A stretch of DNA of 64,000 bases from Nephrocerus scutellatus (taxonomy: Eukaryota > Arthropoda > Insecta > Diptera > Pipunculidae): positions 133,578,277 to 133,642,276 of the forward strand of contig OX352761.1 in NCBI GenBank assembly GCA_947095585.1. The letters run 5' to 3'. The translations under genes were made by a program, and so were the position numbers. Within the stretch, counting starts at the first letter, position 1; the number at the start of each line of letters is the position of its first letter. A model generated the notes under the pieces. It did not search any database and was not told the DNA's origin. It worked only from the letters and a program-made list of their open reading frames with translations. Positions 1 through 14,600 of the stretch are shown here, one piece after another.

Positions 1-99
1 ATTATATTATGCCTCAGCCAGGTCAGTGATTACTGAATCGCCGTTACCTAAACCTAATAAACTCTGCAATGGTCCGGGTTGTGAACGGAAATGCTCACG

Positions 100-300
100 C
101 CAGGTTTGTCAGAGAAGACCGAGCTCTGTCTTTCCACATCACTATGATCCATAGGCATTCAAAACACAAGCTTATAGACATCTCCTCTTTTCGCCTCCTT
201 TTCCTTAACGCACACGCCCACACCAAGCATACAGCCGAGCATTATAAGGGTGTGAGCGCCTTTTCGCGTGCGCAAATTATAAAAAACAAACAAAAGTATA
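100..300 (+). repeat. dispersed repeat related to SINE family 2 and to 8940-9050
   Basis: GGCATTCAAAACACAAGCTT..AGACAT and CCTTAACG resemble GGCATTCAAGACACTTGCTT..AGACAT and CCTTAACG at 8950-9010. The end resembles the tail at 24470-24502. These are weak, diverged matches judged by eye. Confidence 0.45.
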
Positions 301-2604
301 AAACCGCTAATGTATAATCTAAATTCAAGGTGCAACATCACCATCAGGTTATGTGTTGGTATACTCCTCAGCACTCCACTAATGTGCAGACAGGCTGCCC
401 TTTGTACCTTGATTTGACTCCTATGGATTACATTGAATACTTGAAGAGAATACTTTACAATTCAACTTGAATTTCGCTTGTTCCAAAGTCTTAAACAAGG
501 CCTGTAGTCTGGTTAAACATTTTGTTCGTGCAAATAGTATGTGACGCGCTCGAGCACTTGATTACTGACTTTAAAGCCAGTCAGATAACTGTAGAAAATG
601 CACAGTGAAAGTGACCAAAATATCGAAATGCTTCAAATTTGCTTCTTGCATCGTTGCATCTAACGCGACGGACTTAGTTTTCCATTCATGTTTCGTTTAT
701 CAAAAAAAAAAAACACATATGCAATATATCGCACTGGCCTCTTGATCCTCTTTGATCATTCATCGTTAGTTTCTGTGCGACACATAACTGTGATATGATT
801 GGATAGCTCTACCAGCCATGTTGACGCGATGTTTGTTGGATGAAGAAAAATTTTCTTGAATTGATCTGCGACATCATGCACGACGGAAATCTGACTGCTT
901 GAGGTGGTGGTGTTGGTTGTCCGACGATGTTTTTAACGCTTTGATCAATGTAACTGATTTAATTTATTTATATGAATGCAATTTTTTTTTAATGTTTTTT
1001 TCTTGACTTGCAATAGACATCAGTTAGCAATTCAAAGCAATGTATCCGTTGAAGTCTTTTCCTTTTTATTTTCTTCGCGTTTCTACCATAAGTTATTTCC
1101 TCTTTGTAGGTACTGCATTACTGACTTTTAATTTGCGACATATTGCGGACTTAAGACTTTAAGTACAACTCGTCGCTTACATATATATTTTTTTCAATGA
1201 ACATTTTGCGTAATCTGTTCCTGGAATTGTGTTTGTTGATTTTGCACTGAAATCCCGGTTGAATTCAATTGTCGTCAACGGAATTTAAACAAAATTTCTG
1301 TACCAACGACCAGTAGCTCAACAGCAGTTTTATTCGCCGCCTCTGCTGTAACTAGTACTGGACTGTGGACGTTTTGCTGCTGCTTCAAGTAGTTAATGCA
1401 AGAAAAACACTTTATTTCACTCCAAAGCAATCCCATGTTTTGCTTGGTTGTCGCTTGGACGCGTCTACCTGTTTGTTGTTTGACTGTCTATATATGTAAC
1501 ATCGGTCGAACATGTGAGAAAAATGCAATTAATTAAAAAAACTTTACATTCCTTGACCATGCTCTTGGGTGATTTTCCTTTTGTCCCTTTTCATATAAAA
1601 GCTATGCGGAGTTTTCATAGAGCAGCTTTTATTTACACGTTGATAATAAAAGTCTATATAACTACTCCAGAAGACCCAATAGTTAGACAGTAATTCTTCA
1701 ATGTTGTGTTTAATGAGCAGTCTCACTTGAACTTCAATCGGTATTGGAGTGATTACAATGTACACAATTCTGGATGGCTTCTTCGCCGATGATAAAATCA
1801 ACATGAACTATTAGTCCGAACTACCGATACTTAGTTTAAATGTTTTCTACACGATTTTAACAAGATTTAACAGTATTTAACAAGATACCAATTTTTATTT
1901 CCATACTTGAACACGAGAAACTGGTCATTCAACACGTGTACATCCTTTTTAGTATAACACACGGTATAATCCTAAATTAACATTGGTTACATGTTAAAAC
2001 AACATTGAAAGACGCAAAATTAACATGCAAGGCCGTCAAATTAAAATTGTTTGCAATGTTAAGTGAACATCTGACTCCTGCTAAATTAACATTAACATTG
2101 TAACGGGAAGAAGCTCTTTATATATGCCTCTTTGACTAATTAAAAGCTTTCTACATCCATTCCACATTCTGATAAAAACTAATTGGTTAAATTAATTGAT
2201 TTTTTATTAATTTTTAAATTACCAAGCAATTTTTTAAAAACTTATTCATCGAACTGCAATTTTCACATATAGTTTCTTTTAGCTCATCTTTTCTGTCTTC
2301 ATTTAGAGCTAAAATTTCATTTGAAACCAAAAAAACTTCTGCCGAACCACCTTCGGATTCAGCAAATTGTAAATTTTCAATACTTAACATTTATATTAAT
2401 ACTTAAAATGTAAATATAAATGGATTTTTAATTATTTTTATTATGATGATTTAATGATTTTGAACTAGAAGCGTGATGTAAATTTTTTTTAACACAATAA
2501 TCTCTTCGTTTCTACTTCATAATGCGTAAATTGACAGTCTAGTCTTTTTAATTATATAATATATATATATTATTATAATAAAAATAAAAAATAAAACAAA
2601 TATA
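300..2604. other. intronic or upstream sequence without recognised feature
   Basis: AT-rich sequence with A/T homopolymers. No exon of the cadherin, RNA gene or transposon was recognised. AT dinucleotide runs occur at 2555-2580. Confidence 0.5.
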
Positions 2605-4170
2605 TACTGTTAGGTTATGGTGGCTGTTTGTGAAAACCGACACACTTAGATCAGCAATGGTCCATTGTGATACCACACGGATCAGGCAAAAAAAATTCAA
2701 CCTACTCGCTGAACCAATTAGAGCTTCGTATGAAGCGTCCATGTTGATCAGATCATTAGTGTCGTTTGTAAAAAAAAGCTCCTATCATCATCAAAGCAGC
2801 TTCTGCAGAAATCATTCGAGCAGACTCCAAGTCTAGCTGCATGCTTACCTATGATACAGTGTCTAGTGATGATACCTGCAATAGCACCGATGTTCGATCT
2901 TTTTTGAGAGATCAAACAGCTGTTCGTATCAGACGTACCAGATCTGTTTTGTCGCTAGCGAGTTGTACCGTTTGACCACCTACAGTTAGTTTTTTCATTA
3001 GCATCCCGCTTTAACAAGAGTTTGCATGTAGCGATTGGTATGCCTGTAGAATGGTAGTGTAGTTCCTTGCTTGTCGAGTATGTCAGACATACAGTTACCC
3101 TTAATATCTCTGTGTCCCGGCACCCAACATAGGTGATATTGAACTACTCCGCCATCTCCACGAGAGATGATCGAAAGTTAAAGGCTAGAATTGAATTTGT
3201 AGAGACTGATCCAGTGATTTCAGTGCAGCTTGGCTATCCAAGATTATACGGATATCCTTAGCGGATATGACGTTTCTCTTCAGCCAAGACAAGACTCCAC
3301 CGATCGCCATAATTTCAGCCTGGAAAACATTACAGTGATTGGGAAGACGGAAAGAGAGGCTTTTTTGAGAAAACCTCTCCGCCGACTCCATCATCAGTTT
3401 TTGACCGTCTATGTAAAAATTAATGTGTTCATCTTTAAGGTAAGCGTCTTCTTCCCAGAATAACTTTGAGGCGAAGGTAACCTGGAATTTTTTGTTGACT
3501 AAATTCAGGATAGACCGATTTCTAGTCCACTGGGAGATAGCATTAAGGCGAATAGCCGAACTAGCAGCTACTTGCCGGCTGAAAATTTAAAGTGATATAA
3601 GGTCGAACAGAATGTCCAATGCGGCGGAGGGGGTTGTACAAAGTACTCCGCTGATATTTCGACTTTGCATAATTCGCCAACATTTACTTTCTTATTTAAG
3701 GCAGTCCACCAAACAGTCACACCGTCAGGAGTAGGTCTTACCACCGCTGTATATAGCCTAATAGGGCTGAAGGCCGCATCTGCTACCAATGGCATTTTTA
3801 CATGAGAAGAGTGTCACTGTGGATTTACGAACTCTTTCTTGTATGTTTGGGTTCTAGTTTAGCTTTCTGTCCAAAATAAGACTCAAATACTTGGATTTTT
3901 CAGAGAATGTTATGTTTATACCTTTGATAGAAGGATGATTAATAAGTGGAACTTTATATTACCTAGTGAATAGGACTAGCTAAGTTTTGTCAGGATTTAC
4001 CCTTAAACCACAGCGATCTGCCAACCAAGTTAGCTTGTTGAAAGCATTTTGCAGCAGTTCCTTTAAGGTATTCGGGTATTTTCCTGAGACGGCAACGTCA
4101 TCCGCATAAGCGATTACTCTGGAGCCCTCATCTGTTAAGAATACCTGTTCCATTGTGTAGAAAAATTTAC
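2605..4170 (-). pseudogene. I/LOA-type LINE remnant: RT end, RNase H, 3' UTR
   Basis: On the minus strand from about 4165: VIAYADDVAVSGKYPNTLKE (the YADD box), LADRCGLRVNPDKT, then a broken thumb region, RLYTAVVRPT..GVTVWW, and an RNase H segment (3185-3394, FRLPNHCNVFQAEIMAI and IRIILDSQAALKSL). Stops and shifts break it throughout. The 3' end near 2620-2760 matches another copy at 55940-56040. RNase H after RT is typical of the I and LOA clades. Confidence 0.85.
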
Positions 4171-4191
4171 ATGATAGATTTTTCTACACAA
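4153..4191. repeat. perfect 14-bp hairpin
   Basis: TTGTGTAGAAAAAT, an 11-base loop, and ATTTTTCTACACAA form a perfect stem at the 5' edge of the LINE remnant that ends near 4165. Confidence 0.75.
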
Positions 4192-5489
4192 AACAACAAT
4201 AAATAAAAAATTTGTATAATTTTAATTTAACATGAAATATGTTAACTTTTTACATCGAAACAGTGTCTAGGTGTAAAAGGTTTTCATTAAGAGCGCTAGA
4301 TTTTGTTTTTTAAATAAAACACCTTGGGTACCATCGATACCATTTTTTGTGGACCACAATATTATTCAAATGTCCTGCGCGTGTTTATGCACTAATTCCA
4401 CTTTTTTGCGATATGCCGGGATATCAGTTTGTCTTAAGCCTCTGGCTTATTGGCTTATATCGTTGACTTGGCATATCCCAAACAAAAAAGTCTAGAGTTA
4501 AATCATACAAACAAGGTCCATTTCTGGATACAACCGAATTTTGACCTCAATAACTCGATTGTTTCTTTCTTTTTTTAAGCTTAAGACCTTTTAAAATCCA
4601 GCTGCAAGAACCAATTCCAACCAATCTTTATAAAGTGTTACATCGGCGTATACATAAAATTAAGAACTCCATCACATCGAAGTGAAATTTTTATTAAGAT
4701 CAGCACGTGCGCAATTATTTCAGTGTGCATAAACGTTAAACTCCAACGTCATAAAGTGAAGTTCTATAAATCATTATATATAGTGGCTTGAAAATATGAC
4801 GGATTTATCGAATTTACGTCAATGCACGTTTGCAACTGATAATGCAAAGAAACAAAGAAGAGGAGACGCGTTGTATGATTTATAATTTTTTACCTTAGGT
4901 AACTTTGTGCAATAAAACTTATATTCTTAATATGTAGCGGCTGCAGTATCGAGCTCTATCGAGGATGATCGCAGAAATGTACGAGAAAGGTTTTTTTCAT
5001 CGATATAGACAAGCCAATCGACTAACAACTGTGCATTAACGTCTTGGCAGCTGGAAAATACTTCTTCTCCTTAATGTAGAACGGAACGAGCTAAATCGCT
5101 TGATCTCGTCTGTCACTTTGTTTAGCGATGCTAAATCACAGAGATCCGCGAGCACAGTTGTTTGGTCCTAGGATCAGTGCGATCATCATATGTTCGATCA
5201 CCATCAGCCCTACTTGGTTGGTTGAGTCTGTGATGCCAAGCAAACTGATAAATATTTATAAAGTCTCCAAATAAAATCACAGGAATGGGAGGAATTATTT
5301 GTGGACAAATATGGTATGTTTGTGTCTTGTACTTTATGGGTATAATTTATGGAAAGTGGTCAGATAGAATATTATATAAGTAAGTGGTGCGAATTTGTAT
5401 ATTTGTCTCTGTATCTGCTGTGATATTGTTGTCTGTGAAGTGAAGTTTAAAAAAAATTATAAATTTTCCACTTTTTCGTTTTATTGCAG
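4192..5489. other. upstream flank of cadherin exon A, no recognised gene
   Basis: AT-rich sequence ending in a pyrimidine tract and the exon A acceptor. Nothing else was recognised. Confidence 0.5.
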
Positions 5490-5669
5490 TCGACACCAGT
5501 TGGCACGACAATCTTCAGGAATATCCAAGCGCTCGATAAGGATGCCGGTGTTAATGGACTAGTTGAGTACTTTGTTGTCAAAGGCAATACCAACACTACT
5601 GAGGATGAGAAAATGACAATTGCCGATGGATTTGAAACGTTTGCAATATCGTTTCCACATCAGGGCCAG
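5490..5669 (+). CDS. Cad87A: cadherin exon A (60 codons)
   Basis: The exon is bounded by acceptor TTTATTGCAG and donor GTATGT and is phase 0 at both ends. It encodes the first two thirds of a cadherin repeat, with the calcium-site motif ALDKDAGVNG followed by VEYFVV. Its end (FAISFPHQGQ) joins smoothly to exon B. No coding sequence was recognised upstream in the window, so this is an internal exon. Confidence 0.88.
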
Positions 5670-8600
5670 GTATGTAAAAAATCTTGTAAAGTTATCTGAA
5701 AAACAAGAAACGTGTTGTATGTACAAATTTTTTTATAAAACCTTTAACCACTGTATTATTCATCAACCTTATGACGGCAAAATATTTTCATTCCCATTTA
5801 AGATCAAAATTTGGTGTGCCATCTCCATCTTCGAAAAGTAAAGATGCACGTTCGTTCGCTCGACAGTCTTTTAAAACTACTTTTCCGAAATTTACCACGA
5901 AAGTTTCTTTTGGCAGCCAACTTCCATTCTCATAAATTTCCTGTCTGCCCCAAGATTATTCCAAAGGAAAGTTGATCTGTCGGAACAAAAACATCGGTAA
6001 TCCCTAAATCAATTGTAAGCACCACAAATCGAGCAGATCAATAGAAAAATTTATGATTTCATTCCGTGCACTACGATGGCAGACTGCAACCGTCACGATT
6101 ATACCTTAAGTCGGTGCAGACTTAAAAGACTCCGTGTAAGCCATGGTTTTTATCGTTTCGCCACCATTGATTGATAACTGTCAACAGACAACATTACAGC
6201 CGGAGATGACGCCTGAATAGTATTTCAAAAGCACCGTTGCAATAATGGCCGCCTGTTTATATATAAAAGATTTGTACAAAATTACTTGTTTAATTTCTGC
6301 AGCCGAATTGCTGCGATTTTCGGTCATCTAAAAGTATTTGTTGTGATTAATATCAATATCTCGTGCTGCAGTAACAAGATGGCAAAATGCGCACACGAAC
6401 CACTCGATCAATAACTCTTGTCCATTTATGGAAAATGAAAATGAATTTGGCCAAAAAAAAAGATTTATGCGAAACATTATTTAAAATTGATTTGAGTTGT
6501 TTTGTACTATTGTTGGGCTAAAAGTTTATTGTTTGTAAGTAAATTTTCTTGAGTTGTCCATCACAAAGAAATCAGAAACTGACGGTGAAGTGGATTGCAG
6601 GAAACTGCACCGGAAATTGTAATCGTTCCTGCGTTATTACTATGGCTATGATAAGTGATATTTTTAACACTTTTTTGATTATGATTTCCTTCTATAAATG
6701 TGTTTATGACATAAAACTTTAAACTACATATAGGTTAGTCGTATTGTTCACAATTTAACAGAATAGTAGCAAAATTGTTGGTTACTTAAGTTCTGATCCG
6801 TATGGTACAAATTCGGAACAAATTGTAGAATTTTACGAATTAATCGAATTTTACTAGAAACGTTCCAGTACGTGAAAATATTTTAAAGAGTGAGATTTTC
6901 ACCTCCCCAAAAAATTTTTACTACAAAAATACAAAAGTGAACAAACAATCAAAAAAATGGTAAATGGCAAGAATGCTTCAGGTGGTATAAATCCGCTCTC
7001 TGGTGCTCTTTCGAATTACTGCGAATTTGGTTTAAATCCTCCCAAAATTAGGTAATTTGCAATAGAGCCTGACCAGCGAAATATTCCTAGTAATATTGAG
7101 AATAACAATATCAATTCGTTTTATTCCAGAAGCATCCACGAGTTTTTCACTTGACAATTAATGCCTATAATATTGAAGTGTTCGCTTTTGTCGATATTTA
7201 TACAAGTTCTAATGCATTTCCTCTTAAGAAGACGAATTATTTTAATACATGAAGGACTTATGTGGAGAGGGCCTCAATTAGCCCTAGTATTTAAGTGGTT
7301 TAAATCCAGCCTGTAACGTTCAGATACAAGATCAGCACGATGACCTTGTAATCTGAAAGCTCTTCGAGTCTTGAGTTTATTGTGGTCGCATAAATCGCCC
7401 TTATGGCAGATTGGATATCGACACATATACCAACCCTTCCGATTTGTACGTTTTCGAGCCTTAGTGTCCTACAAGCCTCCCTAATTGCTAGGATCTCTGT
7501 CTGATATATGCTAGCTAAATCGGGTAGCTTGTATGACCTTGACAGATTTAGATCATCCGAGAAGATACCTGCACCGACTCTGTCCTTCATCTTGGATCCG
7601 TCAGTGAATATTGTTGCGTCAAATGGTTCAGTAACAAACTATCCTGAGAGTCATCTTTGGTTGAAACCCTCATTTGCTGCTAGCATAGAAGGCCACGGAC
7701 GCTTTCTTAGCCCTATTCTCAATGTTAGCCTTCCAGCTAAGCTTCCTATCCAAGATTACTCCGAGATATTTGGCGCTGTGGGTAAGGCTGAGACTTTTCC
7801 CATTGAGTTTTGAAAGGATAAAGGATGGTATTTTAGATTTAGTGGTGAAAAATACCATTTCGGTCCTCCCAGGGTTTACTCCAAGGCCACAGCTTGTTGT
7901 CCAGGAGCTGACTTTACCCAGCGCCTTTTCATGACTTCACTGATCACGAAAAGGTACTGTCCTGATACGAGTGTCATCACGTCATCTGCGAACGCAACTA
8001 CCTTCGTCCTATCCTCTTCAAGTTTTAGTAGTATTTTGTTGATTACCATCAGCCGCAGTAAGGGAAAGATGACCCCTCATTAGAGTGTGCCCTTTGTTAT
8101 ACGATATAACGAGTTCTCTCAAATGAGATATCTCCCAAATTTGAAGTTTCTAAAATTGTAATCGTAAAATGTGTCAAAGTACGCAATAAAATATAATGAT
8201 TAAATCAGTATGTATTAAGGTGGGCGCCGTGGCTCATTGGATAAGCGCGTGGCTACTGAGTAGGAGGAGGTTCGTGGTTCGAATCCCAATAACACCAAAA
8301 GTATTTTTCACGGTGTCCCACCACTCGCGAATGTCTGACAAACGTTCTGAGAGTAATAACTTGTCACGGAAAGCTTCTCAATTCGCCGTTCGTATACGGC
8401 ATTAAATTGTAGGTCCCTTCCATTTGTATCCCAAAATATACATGCACAACACAAATGGTCGCGAAAAGCTAGGCCTTGGACCACAACGGTCTGTCACGCC
8501 GAATATTATTATTATTATATTAAAGGATTTAACCCTTTAGGTATACAATGAAATGCAATGATTGGTGCAATATCCTTGGAAAGATTGAATCCTTAAAGTA

Positions 8601-11600
8601 TTTATAATTCAATGGTTTTTAAAATTGGCTTACTACAACATTTTAGCTATCATTTGATTAGTAACTATCTTTCGTATTCCACAAACCAATTTGTTTTGGA
8701 CTTATTTTTTGGATATCAATGGAATCGCCCAACACCGCAAGAATGTCACTGTCGTTGCTAGCACCAGCAGTACTCAAGAGAAATGGCCAGTTGCGCCCCG
8801 CCGCTTCATGAATTCAATCGCAATATTCGTGGCACTCTAAATGCCCACAGTTTACCCTCCAGACCATTTTTACACGTACTGTTTGTGTTCTTTAGGTCAT
8901 GCAACATGTACGCAGAATGCTTTGCCAAGCTCTGTATCAATACGGTCCGGCGGCATTCAAGACACTTGCTTACAGACATTTTTTCTTGTCTTCTTCTTAG
9001 CCTTAACGACCACGCTGTGCAGTGTAATGCTCGCTCTTACTCTTAGTGATTAGTGCAAAATTTGGAATAACAATCTCCATACTGCATATTGTATAATGGA
9101 TGTTCTTCAACGAAGACATTTTGTAGTGAAAAACTTTGCATATCACCAAAGCCTTCGTTCGGAAAAGAGATGCCATAATTCTTCTATATACTGCTTTGGT
9201 TAAGGTTTAATATCATTTCACTGAATCTATGAATCGTGTTCAGAAATCAGCTATTTGAACAGATTAGCCTGAAGGTATCTTGTAACAGATGTAAATCGGA
9301 CTGCATTATTTGGCGAAGAGATAAGTTTGGAACCCCAAATTTTGTATCGTTTTCTTAAAGTGGTTTCAATAATTACTTATATACTTCCATTAATACACCT
9401 TATAATTGCAAGGAACTAGTTCGGTACCTTCTTGTGTGTCTATGCCTACCATCAGTTACGGTCTGTCCATCTCAATACGAGCCGTTAAACGTCTAATTAT
9501 AAGCAGAAGCTCCTGTCCCTGAGTCAATTTTGTTTACATAACGATAAATAAATTAAAATTTTAATGGTACATTAAATCTATTCCGTTATGTTAACGAAGA
9601 TGTGTATTACTGATGGATCATTATAAAACTTTTTTTTACAAAGAAAAAATTTGAAGAAAAAATGAGATAAAAAAATACTTATACAAAAAAAAGAAAGAAG
9701 GTGATTAGTTTTGAGACATGCATTTCATAAATTAATATTGTTAACATCAGTTGTGATTAAAAACTTAATTTCATACTTATACCTTAGCTACCTGCCTAAA
9801 TCTATATTCTCTCCATTTCCAGGTGACTGTGGCCAAAACATTGGACTATGAAAAAATTCAACGCTACTACCTCACAATTATTGCATCGGTAAGTCAATTC
9901 TCTGCAGCTTGATAACTATCCATCTATTCCGTGCTCATTTTCCAATCACTCAATATTCCGCATAAAAAACATTGCTTCCTGATTAATTTGCCATTCATCC
10001 AGCTGCTGCTAACTTAATGAGTTAGCTGGTGGTTCTCAAATTGGAATTGTATTGTGCATCGCTTCTAACCACACGGCTAAAACCAGATATCATCGATTTA
10101 TTAAAACTACAGTTTGCCTTAAGAAGAAAAGCGCGCTCTTCTTCTACGTACAATCGTGTCAGTTGCCATTCCAGATGCCAGTCGCTTTTCAGGAAGCTGC
10201 CACAGAGGAGCAATCGCATAAATCCTTGTCAGCTTGCCGAAGCCGCTTCGCATAAAATGCAGCATACAACAAATTATAGTATCCCTGTTAAAAGTCCACG
10301 GAATTTATTCCCTATATGCTCGAGCTCGCGCCAATATAAATTCTTATTGCTTTCTGCAGTGAAATGACTTCCAGCAATTTGCATCTCTGTCATGTACCTG
10401 AAAAAAAAATTAAAGCAACTATAGATGTTCGCTAACGCTTACGAGCTAATTTTATTGATGTCGTTATGACGTTTCTATAGAATATACATCGCGACGAGCT
10501 GGCTCCTTGGGCAATCGGAATCGTATTTGGTGGATCACTGATGGGTGGTGCAATGGCAAACAGACTTTATGCTACTACTACGCGCGAGAATGTCAATTGC
10601 TCTTCAGCAGCCGAGAATTATGGGTGGTCAGATATTGTGGCAAAATTGAGTTAAATTGTTGCATCACTCTACCAATGCCGCGGTTCTTCAAATGAAGTAA
10701 TTTATATGCTATGAATGTCATGTTTATTAGTTGCTGGTATGGCAGGGCAGCTGGCCAATTTGTCGATTATTTTTTACTACTTTTGTAGCTAAGTTAAACA
10801 ACTTTCGTCGTGTAGACTACAAAAATGATGAACTTTTATCGATTTTTTCAATTTTATGGATAAAGTGTAATTAAGTTTAATAAAAAATTCTATAGAATTT
10901 TAGCATAAAGTTAAACCGTTTATCTCATCAAAAGTTCTTCGCTTTCTATTACAAAGTCAATCAATATAACCAAAATGGTACACATTTTTATTACACCAGT
11001 AATTGTATTTAATTCTAATGTCGCCAAAAGCGTAGATACTCGTTTATAAAACTTACACAGCGTGCAAAATTGCAAAGTAACCATTTAGGCAAACTCAAAG
11101 ACTAAATAATTTTCAATAATTCACCTCAATCGTCGTCAGCTTGAAGCACTCAACTTATCGTTAATGTGTTTGTCATGTCACACCATCTATCCATTCATTC
11201 ATCGGCCATCGTCACGGGCCACAGAAGTTAACGATCAAACTGCGCGAATTTAATGTGTCACCGCAGGGTTCGCAACTAACCCATCACGACTCGATGGATT
11301 TGAAGTTTTCAAATTGAACTTAATAGCAACAATTTCTTAGGATGGAATGCCAACAAGATTGCAGCAGAGAGTGGCAATAGTGTGCAGTATCAATCACTGA
11401 ATGACTTGAGGCTTGCTAAAGCGGTGATCGCGCGTCTTATGAATTTTTTTTTTAATTCCCTCATCATTTTGCATTGGTCATGCTGTACAACTAAAATGAT
11501 TTAATGAATTGTGAACAAGTGGTAGATGAGGCAAATGTAATTTGATAGAAGGCCCCTTTTCCAACTACTGCGACCTTGATGGCTCCAGTCGCTTCTGCTG

Positions 11601-14600
11601 CAGTCGACATTGATCTGTCAACAAAAAGCTTACATAATTAACGAATCAAATGCAAAGAATAAAATCCTTATACGAGTATGACATGAAAAAATAAGATTCA
11701 TATGAACTTAATTCACTTAATCCGTGGAAAATGCATTTGAGGTCGTCAGATAGAATTACGTTAATCTCCTTTTCGGTCCAATACGAGCAGTGCAGCGGCG
11801 TGCATAATGCAAATTAAGAGATCACAAATTATCTTGTCAGAATTTTTAATATGTCTCAGTTGCAAATAATTGCAGAATTATTGGCCATGGAACTGTTTGG
11901 CAACTCAGCATCAGGGTAAGTGGCATTTGTTGCGTGCTCCAGTGCGACTGTAATTTGGATTTGCAGTTAAATGTACAAAAAAAGATTAATGTTCCTTTGT
12001 TTGCTAGAATTAACCAGAGAATAGTTGCGCAAGTTTCTGAGGTGCGTCACCTGAAGTGTCGTGTCGGTTTTGGGTTATACTCTATGCTCGCTAGTGTCTC
12101 ATTTTCAGTCAACCTAATTCATTCCGTGATCTTAATGCAATTGGCACTATGCATTTAGTTAAATGATTTTTACGTGACTTGAAGATTAGCAAATGTGACT
12201 TAATTTTGATGAAATTAACACGAATTACTGGCTGTAATGATAAAAGTAGCTATGGCAGTCAGTTCGATAATAATTACAATTAGTCCTAAGTTAAATTTGT
12301 ATTATGCATACATAGATTGTTATTTTGCAATAATTGGCCAATTTGCTACGAATTTAAATTTAATCCTCTATATGTTGCATACCATTGTTAAACTTTTTGC
12401 CATATTACGTCGAACTCCTGTTATTCCACGAGTATTCAAGGCGCATGTGCATACACATCTGCATCAGTATTATAATCAAATCAGCATCGGATTATTCGTT
12501 TACTGAATGGGAACAAAAGAACTTCCAGAGCCCATTGAGTGTCAGAATAAAAAATGGTTGTAGAGCCTTTTACATTTTAATTATTTAACTTTAATTGACC
12601 CCAGTTTGTCTGCATTTTCGACTTCTTTAAGGTCCTTTTTACCTTCCACATGACCTAGAGAGCTAAAATTTTGTGAGCAGCTCAGTGTCACCAGCCATTT
12701 CGGAGATCGCATGTCGTAGGTCGCGTGCGACTCGTGTGTTGCGTGTCCCTTTTTCCCCTACTTATTTCAAGTACTCTTTAACTAACTTTCACACTACCTC
12801 ATCATCATCATCATATTTGAATCTATAACCGGGATCCGGTCCGGACTAAAGTTAAGCAGTTGCTTTAAGCAACTTTCTAGAGAGCTGACTTTGATTTTCA
12901 ACTTCTTTCAGATCCTTTTTAAGCAACTTTCGCAAGTTCTAGAGAGCTGATGAGTCCTTGAAGGACTTGCGTGTATCGCATGTAGCGTAAGTGATTTGTG
13001 TGAAAAAGATACATATATAGCTCGTTTAGTGCAGCTACAACTACTAACAATGGCTTCAATTAATATACTCGCCTGGTGTATTTTGTACCCCACATAAAAT
13101 AAAATAAAAGTACCGCTATTTAAAACTACACATCTTCCGCATTTGTTGTATTCTTAGCTACAACCTCAGTTTCACGGTTGCAATTGTAAAAAGTAGTGAG
13201 CTTTATTTTCAGCTTTATCAATAAATATATTATTTTCAGCATCTCAAAACGAAACTTTATATTTATGTCGATGTACACATAAAAGTTTGCAATCGAAAAA
13301 CTAAGTTTTTTTACATTTCCTTGTTATACTTGCAACTAGCACCTATTCAAGAAATCGTTATGATACAATTTCTGTGTAATTTGCAACCGACATGGAATGA
13401 AATTAAATTTACTGATGAACCTATCGTAGAGCGTAGGCTTGCTGGTTGATATCCAGTAGAGAACGTTTTTTTCTGTCTGCCTACCTACCTGAATAAAACG
13501 AAATCAGTTAATTGAATTTGCCATTAATTGTGAAGTAAAACTGCGCTCTTGCGGTGCAATAGTCTCAGCCGGAGAATTTTCACTTGCGTGTTTGTAAAAC
13601 TGGACACAGAAGCACACTGCAAAATCTTTCGTGTGGGCTTCTTTAAAAAAAAACAGGAAAATGTAGGACCGATATTAGAAATAAAATTACAAAAAGAAAT
13701 AAATGATTTCCAACTAAAAATATTAATGTGTGATTATTTAATTTATAAGTGAATAAATAAAAATCAAAGTTTTCCTACCATGATTTGGTTAAGTAACATA
13801 AATGTACATATAATTGTAAACTACCAAACTAGTTTTAGAAGAATCAAATATAACAGAATGATACATTTTTGGAGCATGTCGCATGTCAAGCAAAAATACT
13901 CGATTCGATTGAATTCTACCAAATTCCTCCAAAAGTAAAAAAGTATTTAAAATTTGTGCTCGTGATAATAAAAATAATTTTTCACAGAGTCTTAGTAATG
14001 CAACAAGCAGGGTGACTTTTGTGTTTTGCTGAGATAATAACAACAAGAACAACAATAATTCATTGCACTGCTGGGCACTTGCATCAAATTATAGCTAACA
14101 AGAAACTGCTGCTAGAATATTAATCGATATCAATCAGTAACATTGGTAGCTGAGCTGACTGTAATGTTAGCTGCTGCTGATATATAGGAATATTATATGG
14201 AAATTCCAATAAAGCATTGTATTATGCAATGCAAATAATCCTTGTTGAGCTTAGGAGAATTCATCGTAGGCACACCAAGTATGCCAGGTGAAATACTTCT
14301 CAGATATCAGACAACAATTTTTATATTCCCCGGGTGTTGATGGTAATCGATACGAGCGACGGTACGATGTCTATCGATGAAAAACAACAACACCAACAAC
14401 TGCAAATTATCCGGTTTTGTTTTCAATTGCGGTTTCAGGCTAAACAATGCGCACCCGTCGATCTCTGATCTAATTTCCTAACACTGCAATCTGAAATATT
14501 TCACATTTGGCCAGAGTAGTAGTTGTCGGCCATATGGTCTGACAGACAAAGTGCTCCGGATGGCGCACGTCAGATCGGGATACTGTTATAATTTGCCATA

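Larger units (their letters stand above)
5670..9822 (+). other. cadherin intron 1 (4.15 kb)
   Basis: Begins GTATGT and ends CCATTTCCAG. Contains the LINE relic at 7290-8085, the SINE at 8217-8522 and the small repeats noted. The rest (5670-7290, 8600-9820) shows nothing recognisable. Confidence 0.75.

Noticed and set aside
8221..8295. Possible tRNA gene
   Set aside because: A and B boxes are good but no acceptor stem forms and the unit continues into a SINE body.
10507..10695. 62-codon frame rich in Trp/Cys in the cadherin intron
   Set aside because: No similarity pattern, no splice context in frame with cadherin.
12947..12972. Hammerhead-ribozyme-like string CTGATGAGTCC-TTGAA-GGAC
   Set aside because: The stem II is perfect but the obligatory GAAA after it is TTGC, and no pairing stems I/III with a cleavage triplet were found. 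It also lies in a diverged direct repeat.
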